Shown: positions 1 to 6,117 of the stretch, piece after piece
Layout of the letters: each line of letters begins with the position of its first letter
Numbering within the stretch: the stretch's first letter is position 1
DNA from: Elioraea sp964533585
GTDB lineage: Bacteria; Pseudomonadota; Alphaproteobacteria; Acetobacterales; Acetobacteraceae
Direction of reading: 5' to 3'
Assembly: GCA_964533585.1 (NCBI GenBank)
Contig: CAZHMM010000162.1
Location: 1 to 8,575 of the forward strand
Length of the DNA stretch: 8,575 nucleotides
Program-made: the position numbers and the translations under genes
The notes under the pieces: generated by a model
The model's input: only the letters and a program-made list of their open reading frames with translations
Told to the model about the DNA's origin: nothing
The model's database searches: none

Positions 1-32
1 CCTGCCTGCAGGGTCTTCATTGCGCGGTTCAC
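1..32 (-). CDS. possible 5' start of the gene downstream of the AapJ-type gene (partial, speculative)
   Basis: Read leftward after the binding-protein gene, a GTG at 32-30 and an in-frame ATG at 20-18 open a frame that stays open to the window edge. It reads V-N-R-A-M-K-T-L-Q-A. GAGG stands three bases before the GTG, which is close for a ribosome binding site. The spacing from the upstream stop is about 45 bp, suitable for an operon. In AapJQMP-type transporters the permease gene aapQ normally follows aapJ, so this could be its start, but about ten residues cannot identify a protein. It may equally be non-coding. Confidence 0.2.
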   Translation of the reverse strand, partial: MNRAMKTLQA

Positions 33-76
33 TTGCCTCGACGCCGGCGCGGCCCTGGACGGTCAGCCGAAGCCGA

Positions 77-1105
77 TCAGCGGATCGGCGGCGAATACAT
101 CAGCCCGCCCCTGGTCCAGAGGTCGTTGATGCCCCGCTGGATGCCAAGCGGCTTCACGTTGCGCTCGAAGCTCTCGCCGTAGTTCCCGACCTGCTTGATG
201 ATGTTGTAGGCCCAGCGGTTGTCCACGCCCAGCATCTCGCCGAGCCCGCCGGTGGCGCCGACGAAGCGCTGGATCGCCGGGTTGCTGCTGTTCAGGTGCT
301 GGTCGATATTGGCGGAGGTAAGCCCGAGCTCCTCGGCCTCGATCATCGCGAAATGCGCCCAGCGGACGAGATCGGCCCAGCGGTTGTCGCCGTGCCGCAC
401 GACCGGGCCGAGCGGCTCCTTCGAGATCACCTCGGGCAGGATCACGTATTCCTCCGCCCGCGGGCCCTGGCTCGCGCGCACGGAGGCGAGGCCGGAGACG
501 TCGGTCGTCAGCGAGTCGCAGCGGCCGGCGAAGAAGGCGGCGTTCACCTCCTCCAGCCGCTCGATCACCACCGGCGTGAAGCGCAAGTTGTTGGCGCGGA
601 ACCAGTCGGTCAGGTTCAGCTCGGTCGTGGTGCCGGGCTGCACGCAGACCGTCGCCCCGTTCAGCTCCTTGGCCGAGTTCACGCCGAGCGCGCGCTTCAC
701 CATGAAGCCCTGGCCGTCATAGAAGTTCACGCCGACGAAATCGAGGCCGAGCGAGGTGTCGCGGCTCAGCGTCCAGGTCGTGTTGCGGCTCAGCATGTCG
801 ACCTCGCCCGACTGCAGCGCGGTGAAGCGCTGCTGCGCGGTGGTCGGCACGAAGCGCACCTTGGTCGCATCGCCGAACATCGCCGCGGCGACGGCGCGGC
901 AGAGATCGGCGTCGAGGCCGCGCCAGACGCCCTGGCTGTCGGGCGCGGCGAAGCCGGCGAGGCCGGTGTTGACGCCGCAGTTGATGGTGCCGCGCGCCTT
1001 GATGGCGTCGAAGGTCGCCGCCGACTGGGCGTGGGCGAGATCGGCCGAGGCCGCGAGCGAGAGGGCGGCGGCCGCTGCCGTCGCCATGATCCCTTGGATG
1101 CGCAT
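77..1105 (-). CDS. aapJ: general L-amino acid ABC transporter periplasmic substrate-binding protein, AapJ type
   Basis: This is a periplasmic binding protein that would deliver amino acids to an AapQMP-type ABC importer. The 342-residue product begins with a signal peptide: basic start, an Ala/Leu-rich core at about residues 7-22, and a likely cleavage after AHA at 26. The mature part follows the AapJ pattern: INCGVNTGLAGFA (41-53), RFTALQSGEVDMLSRNTTWT (93-112), FYDGQGFMV (128-136), CVQPGTTTELNL (154-165), ISKEPLGPVVR (227-237), and a C-terminal VGNYGESFERN...ALW-type end (306-330). Length is normal for the family. The ATG at 1105 is supported by GGGAGGAGGAG about seven bases upstream; a second ATG lies six codons in. 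A GC-rich hairpin (1139-1159) sits in the leader. The permease and ATPase genes would lie left of the window. The exact substrate range is not readable from sequence. Confidence 0.9.
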   Translation of the reverse strand: MRIQGIMATAAAAALSLAASADLAHAQSAATFDAIKARGTINCGVNTGLAGFAAPDSQGVWRGLDADLCRAVAAAMFGDATKVRFVPTTAQQRFTALQSGEVDMLSRNTTWTLSRDTSLGLDFVGVNFYDGQGFMVKRALGVNSAKELNGATVCVQPGTTTELNLTDWFRANNLRFTPVVIERLEEVNAAFFAGRCDSLTTDVSGLASVRASQGPRAEEYVILPEVISKEPLGPVVRHGDNRWADLVRWAHFAMIEAEELGLTSANIDQHLNSSNPAIQRFVGATGGLGEMLGVDNRWAYNIIKQVGNYGESFERNVKPLGIQRGINDLWTRGGLMYSPPIR

Positions 1106-1138
1106 GCTGCGCTCCTCCTCCCTGCTGTGGGGTCGAAC

Positions 1139-1159
1139 GGGCGCGGGGGGTCCGCGCCC
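1139..1159 (-). other. strong GC hairpin in the leader of the AapJ-type gene
   Basis: GGGCGCGG (1139-1146) and CCGCGCCC (1152-1159) form a perfect 8-bp stem around a five-base loop. It lies between the deoxyribosyltransferase stop and the binding-protein start, 33 bases before the ATG. No T-run follows in the leftward direction, so it is not a classical intrinsic terminator. It could attenuate read-through from the upstream genes, stabilise the binding-protein mRNA, or be a chance product of high GC. Confidence 0.4.
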
Positions 1160-1203
1160 TTGCGCTGCTACCTAGGCCGGCGCGGCGAAACGATCAACGG
1201 GGG

Positions 1204-1223
1204 GCCGCGGCGGTCCGCGCGGC
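1204..1223 (-). terminator. possible stem-loop after the deoxyribosyltransferase stop
   Basis: GCCGCG (1204-1209) pairs with CGCGGC (1218-1223) around an eight-base loop, starting four bases past the TAG stop in the leftward reading. There is no clear U-tract, only scattered T in GTTGATCGTTT further on. The location suits a weak or Rho-assisted terminator, but short GC stems are common by chance at this base composition. Confidence 0.25.
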
Positions 1224-1227
1224 GCTG

Positions 1228-1812
1228 CTACCGGGGCGCGACCATCGCCTGGGCGAGGCGGCGCGAGACGGCGCGCGCGCAGGTCTCGAACACGCCCAGG
1301 TCGCGCCAGGCGTCCTCCGCCGCCGCCGAGGCGCGCACGAACACCCCGCCGGCGGCGGCGATGCCGCCCTCCAGCATCAGGTTGTCGGAGAGGCCGAAAT
1401 CCTCGATGTCGAGCCCGTCCGGCCGCTCGAGCGCGCGCGCGGCGTATTCCCGCGGATCGTTGGTGTAGGCGTAGAGCCCGAGTCCGAGGCCACGGGCGAA
1501 GCCGAGCTCATAGATGGTGCCGGCATCGGCCGAGGCGCCGCGGAACGGCGTGAGATTGGCGATCAGGGCGATGCAGGAGCGGATCAGCGCCTCGTTGCCG
1601 GCGGAGATGGCGAAGGCGCGCTTCATCGCGTCCTCGGCCGCCGGGACCGGCGCGTCGATCAGCGGCGCGACGGCGACCAGGCCGAGCCGGGCGCAGATCG
1701 CCTTCTTGCGCGCGAGCACGGCCTCGGCATCGGGCAGGAAGACCTCGGGCCCCGCCAGATAGACCCGCGGCGAGTCGGAGGCGATGGCGGGGAGGTTCAC
1801 GGGAACGCTCAA
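1228..1812 (-). CDS. nucleoside 2-deoxyribosyltransferase-like protein
   Basis: Enzymes of this family cleave or transfer the deoxyribose of nucleosides or nucleotides via a covalent sugar-enzyme intermediate, in the cytosol, mostly for nucleoside salvage. The 194-residue product has the expected layout: VYLAGP as first strand and loop (17-22), ALIANLTPFRG (82-92), then SADAGTIYELGFARG (95-109). In that last block D96 and E102 have the six-residue D...E spacing of known family members, E102 being the expected nucleophile. A later GLDIEDFGLSDNLML (133-147) fits the C-terminal active-site segment. The longest frame starts at TTG (1812-1810), which overlaps the preceding gene's TGA; a GTG four codons further in is an alternative, and neither has a clear ribosome binding site. 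Overlap with the small upstream gene suggests translational coupling. A hydrolase acting on nucleotides (DNPH1/RCL-like) cannot be excluded. Confidence 0.85.
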   Translation of the reverse strand: MSVPVNLPAIASDSPRVYLAGPEVFLPDAEAVLARKKAICARLGLVAVAPLIDAPVPAAEDAMKRAFAISAGNEALIRSCIALIANLTPFRGASADAGTIYELGFARGLGLGLYAYTNDPREYAARALERPDGLDIEDFGLSDNLMLEGGIAAAGGVFVRASAAAEDAWRDLGVFETCARAVSRRLAQAMVAPR

Positions 1813-2177
1813 TGCAGCCGTGCTGGCCGGCCCAGCTCGCGCTGGACGATCACGAGCGTGACACCGTCATCGGCCGGCTCGATCGCCTTCTCGCCCGCCT
1901 TGGGCAGCGGCACGCCGGCGAGCCGGCACCAGCCGACCAGCACGGCGGTCAACTCCTCGGCATCCAGCGAGCAGTCGCGGAAGCTGCCGCCGGCGCGGCG
2001 CCAGCGGGCGACCACCACGGCCTCGTCCGGGGTGTCGTCCGGGCCGGCCATGCGCACGCTGTCGAGCTCGGCATCGGGCATCTCGGCGCGGATCAGGCTG
2101 GCGATGGTCGCGCGCACGGCTTCGGCGATCATCTCGGTGCCGAAGTCGATGCGGCGGTATTCCTTGACCCGGAGCAT
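1809..2177 (-). CDS. conserved-looking hypothetical protein, 122 aa
   Basis: I do not recognise this protein. It is a 122-residue soluble, mixed-charge product with no signal peptide, membrane segment or metal-binding cluster. Visible parts are a basic start (LRVKEYRRIDFG, 2-13), an amphipathic helix-like stretch (MIAEAVRATIASLIRAEMP, 16-34), a strand-like VVVARW (54-59), SFRDCSLDAEELTAVLVGWC (65-84), and a final strand (GVTLVIVQREL, 105-115). The ATG at 2177-2175 has a good GGAGGG seven bases upstream, so start and coding status are well supported. Its TGA is overlapped by the TTG of the deoxyribosyltransferase gene, so the two are probably made together. A small cytosolic partner or regulator is possible, but that is inference from position only. 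Confidence 0.75.
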   Translation of the reverse strand: MLRVKEYRRIDFGTEMIAEAVRATIASLIRAEMPDAELDSVRMAGPDDTPDEAVVVARWRRAGGSFRDCSLDAEELTAVLVGWCRLAGVPLPKAGEKAIEPADDGVTLVIVQRELGRPARLH

Positions 2178-2195
2178 CGCGCAACCCTCCGTTGT

Positions 2196-2223
2196 TGCGT
2201 CAACGATGCGTCAAAGCATCGTT
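2196..2223. promoter_or_regulatory. possible operator: 8-bp inverted repeat with 11-bp-spaced direct repeats
   Basis: AACGATGC (2202-2209) and GCATCGTT (2216-2223) form a perfect inverted repeat around six bases. Overlapping it, TGCGTCAA occurs twice (2196-2203 and 2207-2214) with an 11-base period, about one helical turn. The region is clearly less GC-rich than its surroundings. It lies between the helicase stop (2252) and the start of the 122-aa gene (2177). No T-run follows on either strand, so an operator fits better than an intrinsic terminator. The cognate regulator is unknown. Confidence 0.4.
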
Positions 2224-2226
2224 AGC

Positions 2227-2255
2227 AATCAACCTACCTATAGTTGTAGAGTCAA
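2227..2255 (-). promoter_or_regulatory. weak promoter candidate for the 122-aa gene
   Basis: On the minus strand TTGACT (2255-2250) is followed after 17 bases by TTGATT (2232-2227). The first matches the -35 consensus at five of six positions; the second matches TATAAT at only three of six. Transcription would begin near 2220, inside the inverted repeat at 2202-2223, which would suit repression. The -35 overlaps the helicase stop codon. The evidence is weak because alphaproteobacterial promoters are poorly conserved at the -10. Confidence 0.25.
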
Positions 2256-4033
2256 GCTGGCTCTGCGCGCCAGCGTTTTCGCAGCCGCGCGCTCGCCCCC
2301 TGCCGCAGGCTGCGCTCGATATACCCGTTCAGGGTCTCCTGCACCGCCCGCGCGGAGTCCGCCTCACAATATGTTGCCGGCCATTTCTGCGCCAGCCAAA
2401 GATACGCCGTGCAGAGCTTTGCCGCGCGCTCCGCCTCGGCCAGATCGGCCGGATCGCCCGCCAGCCGGCGCGCCAGCAGCCGCCGCGGCAGCGGCGGCGC
2501 CGCCACCGGCGCGGCATGGGCGTGCCGCCGCGCCCAGGCGAGCAGGGCCTGGCCGGCTGCGCGATCGCGCAGGTCCACGGGGCATCCCAGATAACCGAGA
2601 CTGTCCTTCAGACTGAGACGCGCCGCCGCGGCGATCTCGGCAATCGAGAACGCATCCTCCAGCCGCGAAAGCGCGAATCCGGCGCCCGGCCAACGGAACC
2701 GCTCCGCCACCGCGGTCAGCACCCGCAGCAGCGACGGCGCGCCGAGCCGCCGGCCGATCTCCAGCAGCTGGCTCTCACGCGGCAGCACCCGCATCGGCCC
2801 CTCCAGCGCCGGCGGGGGGTGCTCGATCGCGCTCGCGATCGGCTCCGGGTCCTCGCCCTCCAGCACGCCGACGAAGCCCTCCGGGTAGTGGCCGAACCGG
2901 CCGGCGCGGCCGGCGATCTGGCGGATCAGGTGCGGCCCGAGCCCGCCATACTTGGTGGTGGCGGCGAACAGGATGCGGCGGATCGGCAGGTTCAGCCCCA
3001 TGCCGATCGCGTCCGTCGCCACCAGCACCGGGGCCGAGCCGTCGCGGAACCGCTCGGCCTCGGCGCGGCGCACATCCGGACCGAGCGCGCCATAGACCAT
3101 CGCCGGCGGCCGGCCGCGCGCGATCAGCCCCTCGCGCAGCGCGAACGCGTCGCGGCGCGAGAAGCAGACGATCGCATCCCCCGGCTCGGTGCGCGCGAGC
3201 GGCACCGGCCGGCGCAGCAGGGTGAGCGGCACCATGCGCTCGAACCGCCGGATCTCGACCGTCTCGCCGGTCAGCCCCGCGAGCCGGCGGATCAGCGGCT
3301 CGGCCTCGGGCGCGCCGGCCAGCACCAGCGTCTCGGCCGGAGACCCGACCACCGCCTGGGTCCAGGCCCAGCCGCGGTCCTCGTCGGCCAGCATCTGCAC
3401 CTCGTCCACCACCGCGACCGGCACGGGGGTGGCGAGATCGGCCATCTCGACGGTGGCGGAGAGGTGGGTGTCGCCCGGCCGTATCCGGCGCTCCTCGCCG
3501 GTGAGCAGGCTCGCCGCCACGCCGCGCTCGGCCAGCCGCTCCTGCCCTTCCCAGGCGAGCAGGCGCAACGGCGCGAGATACGCCCCGCGCGGCGCGGCGG
3601 CGAGCAGGTCGAAGGCGGCGTGGCTCTTGCCCGAGTTGGTCGGGCCGAGAAAGGCGAGGAGCTGCCTGCGCATCGCCCGCGCCGCGGTGAACGACGCGAC
3701 CCAGCGGGCGAGCGTCAGCGCCGCGACGACCTCGCCCTCGTGGCGGTGCCGCGCGCGCGCATGCAGTTCGCCCAGGCGCTGGCGCCGCCAGTCCTCGAGC
3801 CGCGCCTCGGCGCGCGCCCGTTCCGGATGCGTGATCGCGCCCTCATCCTCGGCGCGCTTCAGCCGGCCGCGGATCGCCTCGGTCAGGATCGAGACGAGGC
3901 CGATGTCGTCGAGCTCCGGATCGGCGGCGAGGGCGGCGAGCCCGGCGGCGATGTCCTCGCGGCGCACGGGCACGCGCAGCCCGGCGAGCAGCGCGTCGAG
4001 CCGGTGGCGGCCAGGCGGGGGATGCACGGTCAC
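2252..4033 (-). CDS. SUV3-like DExH-box RNA helicase
   Basis: This is an ATP-dependent superfamily-2 helicase related to mitochondrial SUV3, which unwinds RNA for degradation; bacterial relatives are known in alphaproteobacteria. Counted from the GTG at 4033, the 593-residue protein has an N-terminal charged helical region (about 1-120) and Walker A GPTNSGKS (130-137), the SUV3 signature. LAPLRLLAWE (153-162), DEVQM (210-214, motif II), AGAPE (239-243), CFSRRD (290-295), ATDAIGMGLNLPI (339-351) and QIAGRAGRFG (372-381, motif VI) follow, then a C-terminal accessory region ending in a basic tail. No signal peptide is seen. The frame is open up to a TTG at 4102, but the first 23 codons of that version (CAA, TAT, TCA, CGA, ACA) lack the G/C third-position bias of the gene and lie in promoter-like DNA. 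I therefore prefer GTG at 4033, or 4027. Neither has a clear ribosome binding site. A substrate or nuclease partner cannot be deduced. Confidence 0.9.
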   Translation of the reverse strand: MTVHPPPGRHRLDALLAGLRVPVRREDIAAGLAALAADPELDDIGLVSILTEAIRGRLKRAEDEGAITHPERARAEARLEDWRRQRLGELHARARHRHEGEVVAALTLARWVASFTAARAMRRQLLAFLGPTNSGKSHAAFDLLAAAPRGAYLAPLRLLAWEGQERLAERGVAASLLTGEERRIRPGDTHLSATVEMADLATPVPVAVVDEVQMLADEDRGWAWTQAVVGSPAETLVLAGAPEAEPLIRRLAGLTGETVEIRRFERMVPLTLLRRPVPLARTEPGDAIVCFSRRDAFALREGLIARGRPPAMVYGALGPDVRRAEAERFRDGSAPVLVATDAIGMGLNLPIRRILFAATTKYGGLGPHLIRQIAGRAGRFGHYPEGFVGVLEGEDPEPIASAIEHPPPALEGPMRVLPRESQLLEIGRRLGAPSLLRVLTAVAERFRWPGAGFALSRLEDAFSIAEIAAAARLSLKDSLGYLGCPVDLRDRAAGQALLAWARRHAHAAPVAAPPLPRRLLARRLAGDPADLAEAERAAKLCTAYLWLAQKWPATYCEADSARAVQETLNGYIERSLRQGASARLRKRWRAEPA

Positions 4034-4063
4034 GTGAGCGGCGTGCCGGATCGCGGGGTTTGC

Positions 4064-4089
4064 TGTCAACGTCGATCGGACGGTTGACG
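4064..4089. promoter_or_regulatory. dyad with two outward-facing -35-like elements
   Basis: GTCAAC (4065-4070) and GTTGAC (4083-4088) form an inverted repeat around 12 bases. Each arm carries a -35-like hexamer: TTGACA on the minus strand (4069-4064), facing the helicase, and TTGACG on the plus strand (4084-4089), facing the patatin gene. This can be read as back-to-back divergent promoters or as an operator for a dimeric regulator. A good -10 is visible only for the plus direction. Confidence 0.4.
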
Positions 4090-4113
4090 GATATTGTTGC
4101 AATGACGTATCGT
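4084..4113 (+). promoter_or_regulatory. promoter candidate for the patatin-like gene
   Basis: TTGACG (4084-4089) is followed after 18 bases by TATCGT (4108-4113), matching the bacterial -35 and -10 consensus at five and four of six positions. Transcription would start near 4120, giving a leader of about 20 bases that holds the ribosome binding region. A short inverted repeat, TGACG-TAT-CGTCA (4103-4115), covers the -10 and could be a repressor site. Confidence 0.4.
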
Positions 4114-4142
4114 CACCGGCGGAACGGCAGGGGCAGAGGACG

Positions 4143-6038
4143 ATGCCGGACGGATCGACGCTCGCGCGCTGGCTCGCCGCCTATCCGATGGCGCTGGAAC
4201 CGCCGGCGGCCGGAACCTTCGAGCTCGGCCTCTGCATGGCCGGCGCCGTGTCGGCCGGCGCCTACACCGCCGGCGTGCTCGACCTGCTGATCGAGGCGCT
4301 CGACGCCTTCGAGGCCGAGAAGGCGCGGCGGCGCGCGTCCGGTGAGGCCCCGCTGCACGAGGTGCGGCTCGCGGTGCTCGGCGGCGCCTCGGCCGGCGGG
4401 ATGTGCGCCGCCCTCGGCGCGGTGTTCCTCGACGCCGCCTTCCCGCATGTCACGCCGGGCGCCGACGAGGCGGCGAAGACGCAGAACCCGCTCTACGACG
4501 CCTGGGTGCGGCGGATCGACATGCGCCACCTGCTCGGCGTCGGCGACCTCGCCGGCGGCGAGCTGCGCTCGGCGCTCGACTGCACCGTGCTCGACGAGAT
4601 CGTCGAGGCGCTGGTCGATGCGCGCCAGACCATGCCGGACCGCGCGCGGCCGTGGCTCGCCGATCCGCTGCGGGTGATGCTGACGCTCGCCAACCTCAAG
4701 GGCGTGCCCTACGCGCTGCGTTTCGGCGGCGCGGGCGATGCGCATTTCATGTGGCGCCATGCCGACTACCTGCGCTTCGCGGTGCCGAGCGGACTCGGCG
4801 CCGCGGCAGGCGTCGCCGACACGCCGGACGAGACCGTGCTCGACCGCACCCGGCCGCGCGGCAGCGCGCTGCGCGAGCTGTTCAAGGCCGCCACCCTCGG
4901 CACCGGCGCCTTTCCGGTGGCGCTGCGCCCGCGCGTGATCCGCCGCCCGCGCGACGACTACGCGTTCCGCGCCCTGCTGCACCCGCGCTCGCGGCTCGCC
5001 GAGGCGCTGACGGAGGACCCCAAGGACAGGTTCGATCCGCTGCCGGTCTGGGCGCGGGAATGCCGGCCGGACTGGGACGACCCCTCGCCCGAGCAGTCCA
5101 TGCTCTGCGTCGATGGCGGGGCGATGGACAACGAGCCGCTGGAACTGGTCCGCCGCGGCCTCGCCGGCTGGAACGGCCGCAACGAGCGCGACGGCGAGCG
5201 CGCGAACCGCGCGGTGCTGCTGGTCGATCCCTTCGCCAACAAGGAGGCTCCAGGCCCGGGCGATGAGGTCGGGCTGCTCGGCGCGCTCATGCCGCTGTTC
5301 AACGCGCTGGTGCGCAACAGCCGCTTCAAGGCCGAGGATCTGGCGCTGGCCGCCTCGCCCGACACCTACAGCCGCTTCCTGATCGCGCCCTCGCGCGGCC
5401 TGGGCTGGAAGGCGAAGGGCGCGATCGCCTCGGGCTATCTCGGCGGCTTCATGGGCTTCTTCAGCGAGGCCTACCGCCACCACGACTACATGCTCGGCCG
5501 GCGCAACGCGCGCTCGTTCCTGCGCCACCACCTCGTGCTGCCGATGGCCAACCGGCTGTTCCAGGACGGGCGGTGGAGCGAGGCCGACCGGAGCCGCCAT
5601 CTCGTCCGCCGCACGCCGGACGGCCCCGAGGACCACCTGCCGATCATTCCGCTGTTCGGCCGGCTTGCGCGGCAGGACGATCCGGCGGCGGATGACGCGG
5701 TCGAGTCGATGCCGAGATGGCCGGCCCGCAGCTTCAACGCCAAGGAGGTCGAGGGGCCGATCCACCAGCGTGCCCATCGCGTGGCCGAACTCGTCTACCA
5801 GCGCTTCGTCGCCCCGCGCCTTGAGCGCATCGCGCGCGAGAACACCGACAAGCTGATCGCCAACCAGTCCTGGTGGCTGCGCGGCCCGTTGCGCCTCGGC
5901 CGTCCCTGGCTCGAGCGCAGCCTGCTGCCGAAGGCGGAGGAGTTCCTGCGCACCGTGCCGGCGCAGTACGCGACCGAGCAGGCGATGGCGGCGATCGCCG
6001 CGGCGGTGATCGAGCTGGACAAGGCGGAGCTCGCGTGA
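4143..6038 (+). CDS. patatin-like phospholipase/acylhydrolase, long form
   Basis: Patatin-fold enzymes hydrolyse acyl esters of phospholipids or other lipids with a Ser-Asp dyad. In this 631-residue product the nucleophile elbow is LGGASAGG (79-86) with Ser83 in GxSxG, and the catalytic Asp is Asp324 in VDGGAMDNEP (323-332). The loop before them, ELGLCMAGAVSAGAYTAGVLD (27-47), matches the patatin oxyanion loop in place but reads GAVSAG where most members have GGGxRG. KAATLGTGAFPVAL (248-261) resembles the usual A(T/S)xAxP segment. About 240 residues separate the two catalytic residues and some 300 follow Asp324, so the protein is much longer than simple patatins; a block near 439-461 (FFSEAYRHHDYMLGRRN...) looks conserved. 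No signal peptide or membrane helix is evident, so it is probably cytosolic or membrane-peripheral. ATG 4143 has AGGGG nine bases and GAGG three bases upstream. The substrate is unknown. Confidence 0.87.
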   Translation: MPDGSTLARWLAAYPMALEPPAAGTFELGLCMAGAVSAGAYTAGVLDLLIEALDAFEAEKARRRASGEAPLHEVRLAVLGGASAGGMCAALGAVFLDAAFPHVTPGADEAAKTQNPLYDAWVRRIDMRHLLGVGDLAGGELRSALDCTVLDEIVEALVDARQTMPDRARPWLADPLRVMLTLANLKGVPYALRFGGAGDAHFMWRHADYLRFAVPSGLGAAAGVADTPDETVLDRTRPRGSALRELFKAATLGTGAFPVALRPRVIRRPRDDYAFRALLHPRSRLAEALTEDPKDRFDPLPVWARECRPDWDDPSPEQSMLCVDGGAMDNEPLELVRRGLAGWNGRNERDGERANRAVLLVDPFANKEAPGPGDEVGLLGALMPLFNALVRNSRFKAEDLALAASPDTYSRFLIAPSRGLGWKAKGAIASGYLGGFMGFFSEAYRHHDYMLGRRNARSFLRHHLVLPMANRLFQDGRWSEADRSRHLVRRTPDGPEDHLPIIPLFGRLARQDDPAADDAVESMPRWPARSFNAKEVEGPIHQRAHRVAELVYQRFVAPRLERIARENTDKLIANQSWWLRGPLRLGRPWLERSLLPKAEEFLRTVPAQYATEQAMAAIAAAVIELDKAELA

Positions 6039-6053
6039 CGAGGCGCATGCCCG

Positions 6054-6108
6054 GTCCGGCGCGACCACGCCACGCCGCCCGCCGCGCGGATGGAAAGCCC
6101 CGCCGGAC
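6054..6108. terminator. inverted repeat between convergent genes, possible bidirectional terminator
   Basis: GTCCGGCG (6054-6061) and CGCCGGAC (6101-6108) are perfect 8-bp complements inside the 79-bp gap where the patatin and HNH genes end facing each other. The 39-base loop is long and itself GC-rich, with inner self-complementary stretches. There is no T-run on either side. Position argues for transcription termination in both directions; structure alone is weak evidence. Confidence 0.3.
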
Positions 6109-6117
6109 GCCGCTGGC

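Noticed and set aside
3..12. Palindrome TGCCTGCAGG-like at the left edge (PstI/SbfI-type site CCTGCAGG)
   Set aside because: It is a short palindrome expected by chance in GC-rich DNA, with no further structure visible at the window boundary.
20..1468. A 482-codon plus-strand frame across the binding-protein and deoxyribosyltransferase genes
   Set aside because: It spans two unrelated well-supported minus-strand genes and their gap, so it is a composition artefact.
2192..4087. A 631-codon open frame on the plus strand opposite the helicase
   Set aside because: It is antisense to a protein with all helicase motifs, and its composition is Arg/Gln/His-rich and repetitive without any domain.
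4113..6068. A 651-codon open frame on the minus strand covering the patatin gene
   Set aside because: It is an antisense shadow produced by G/C third-position bias. The translation is low-complexity Arg/Ala/Glu/His-rich with no recognisable domain, whereas the plus frame has an intact catalytic dyad and a ribosome binding site.
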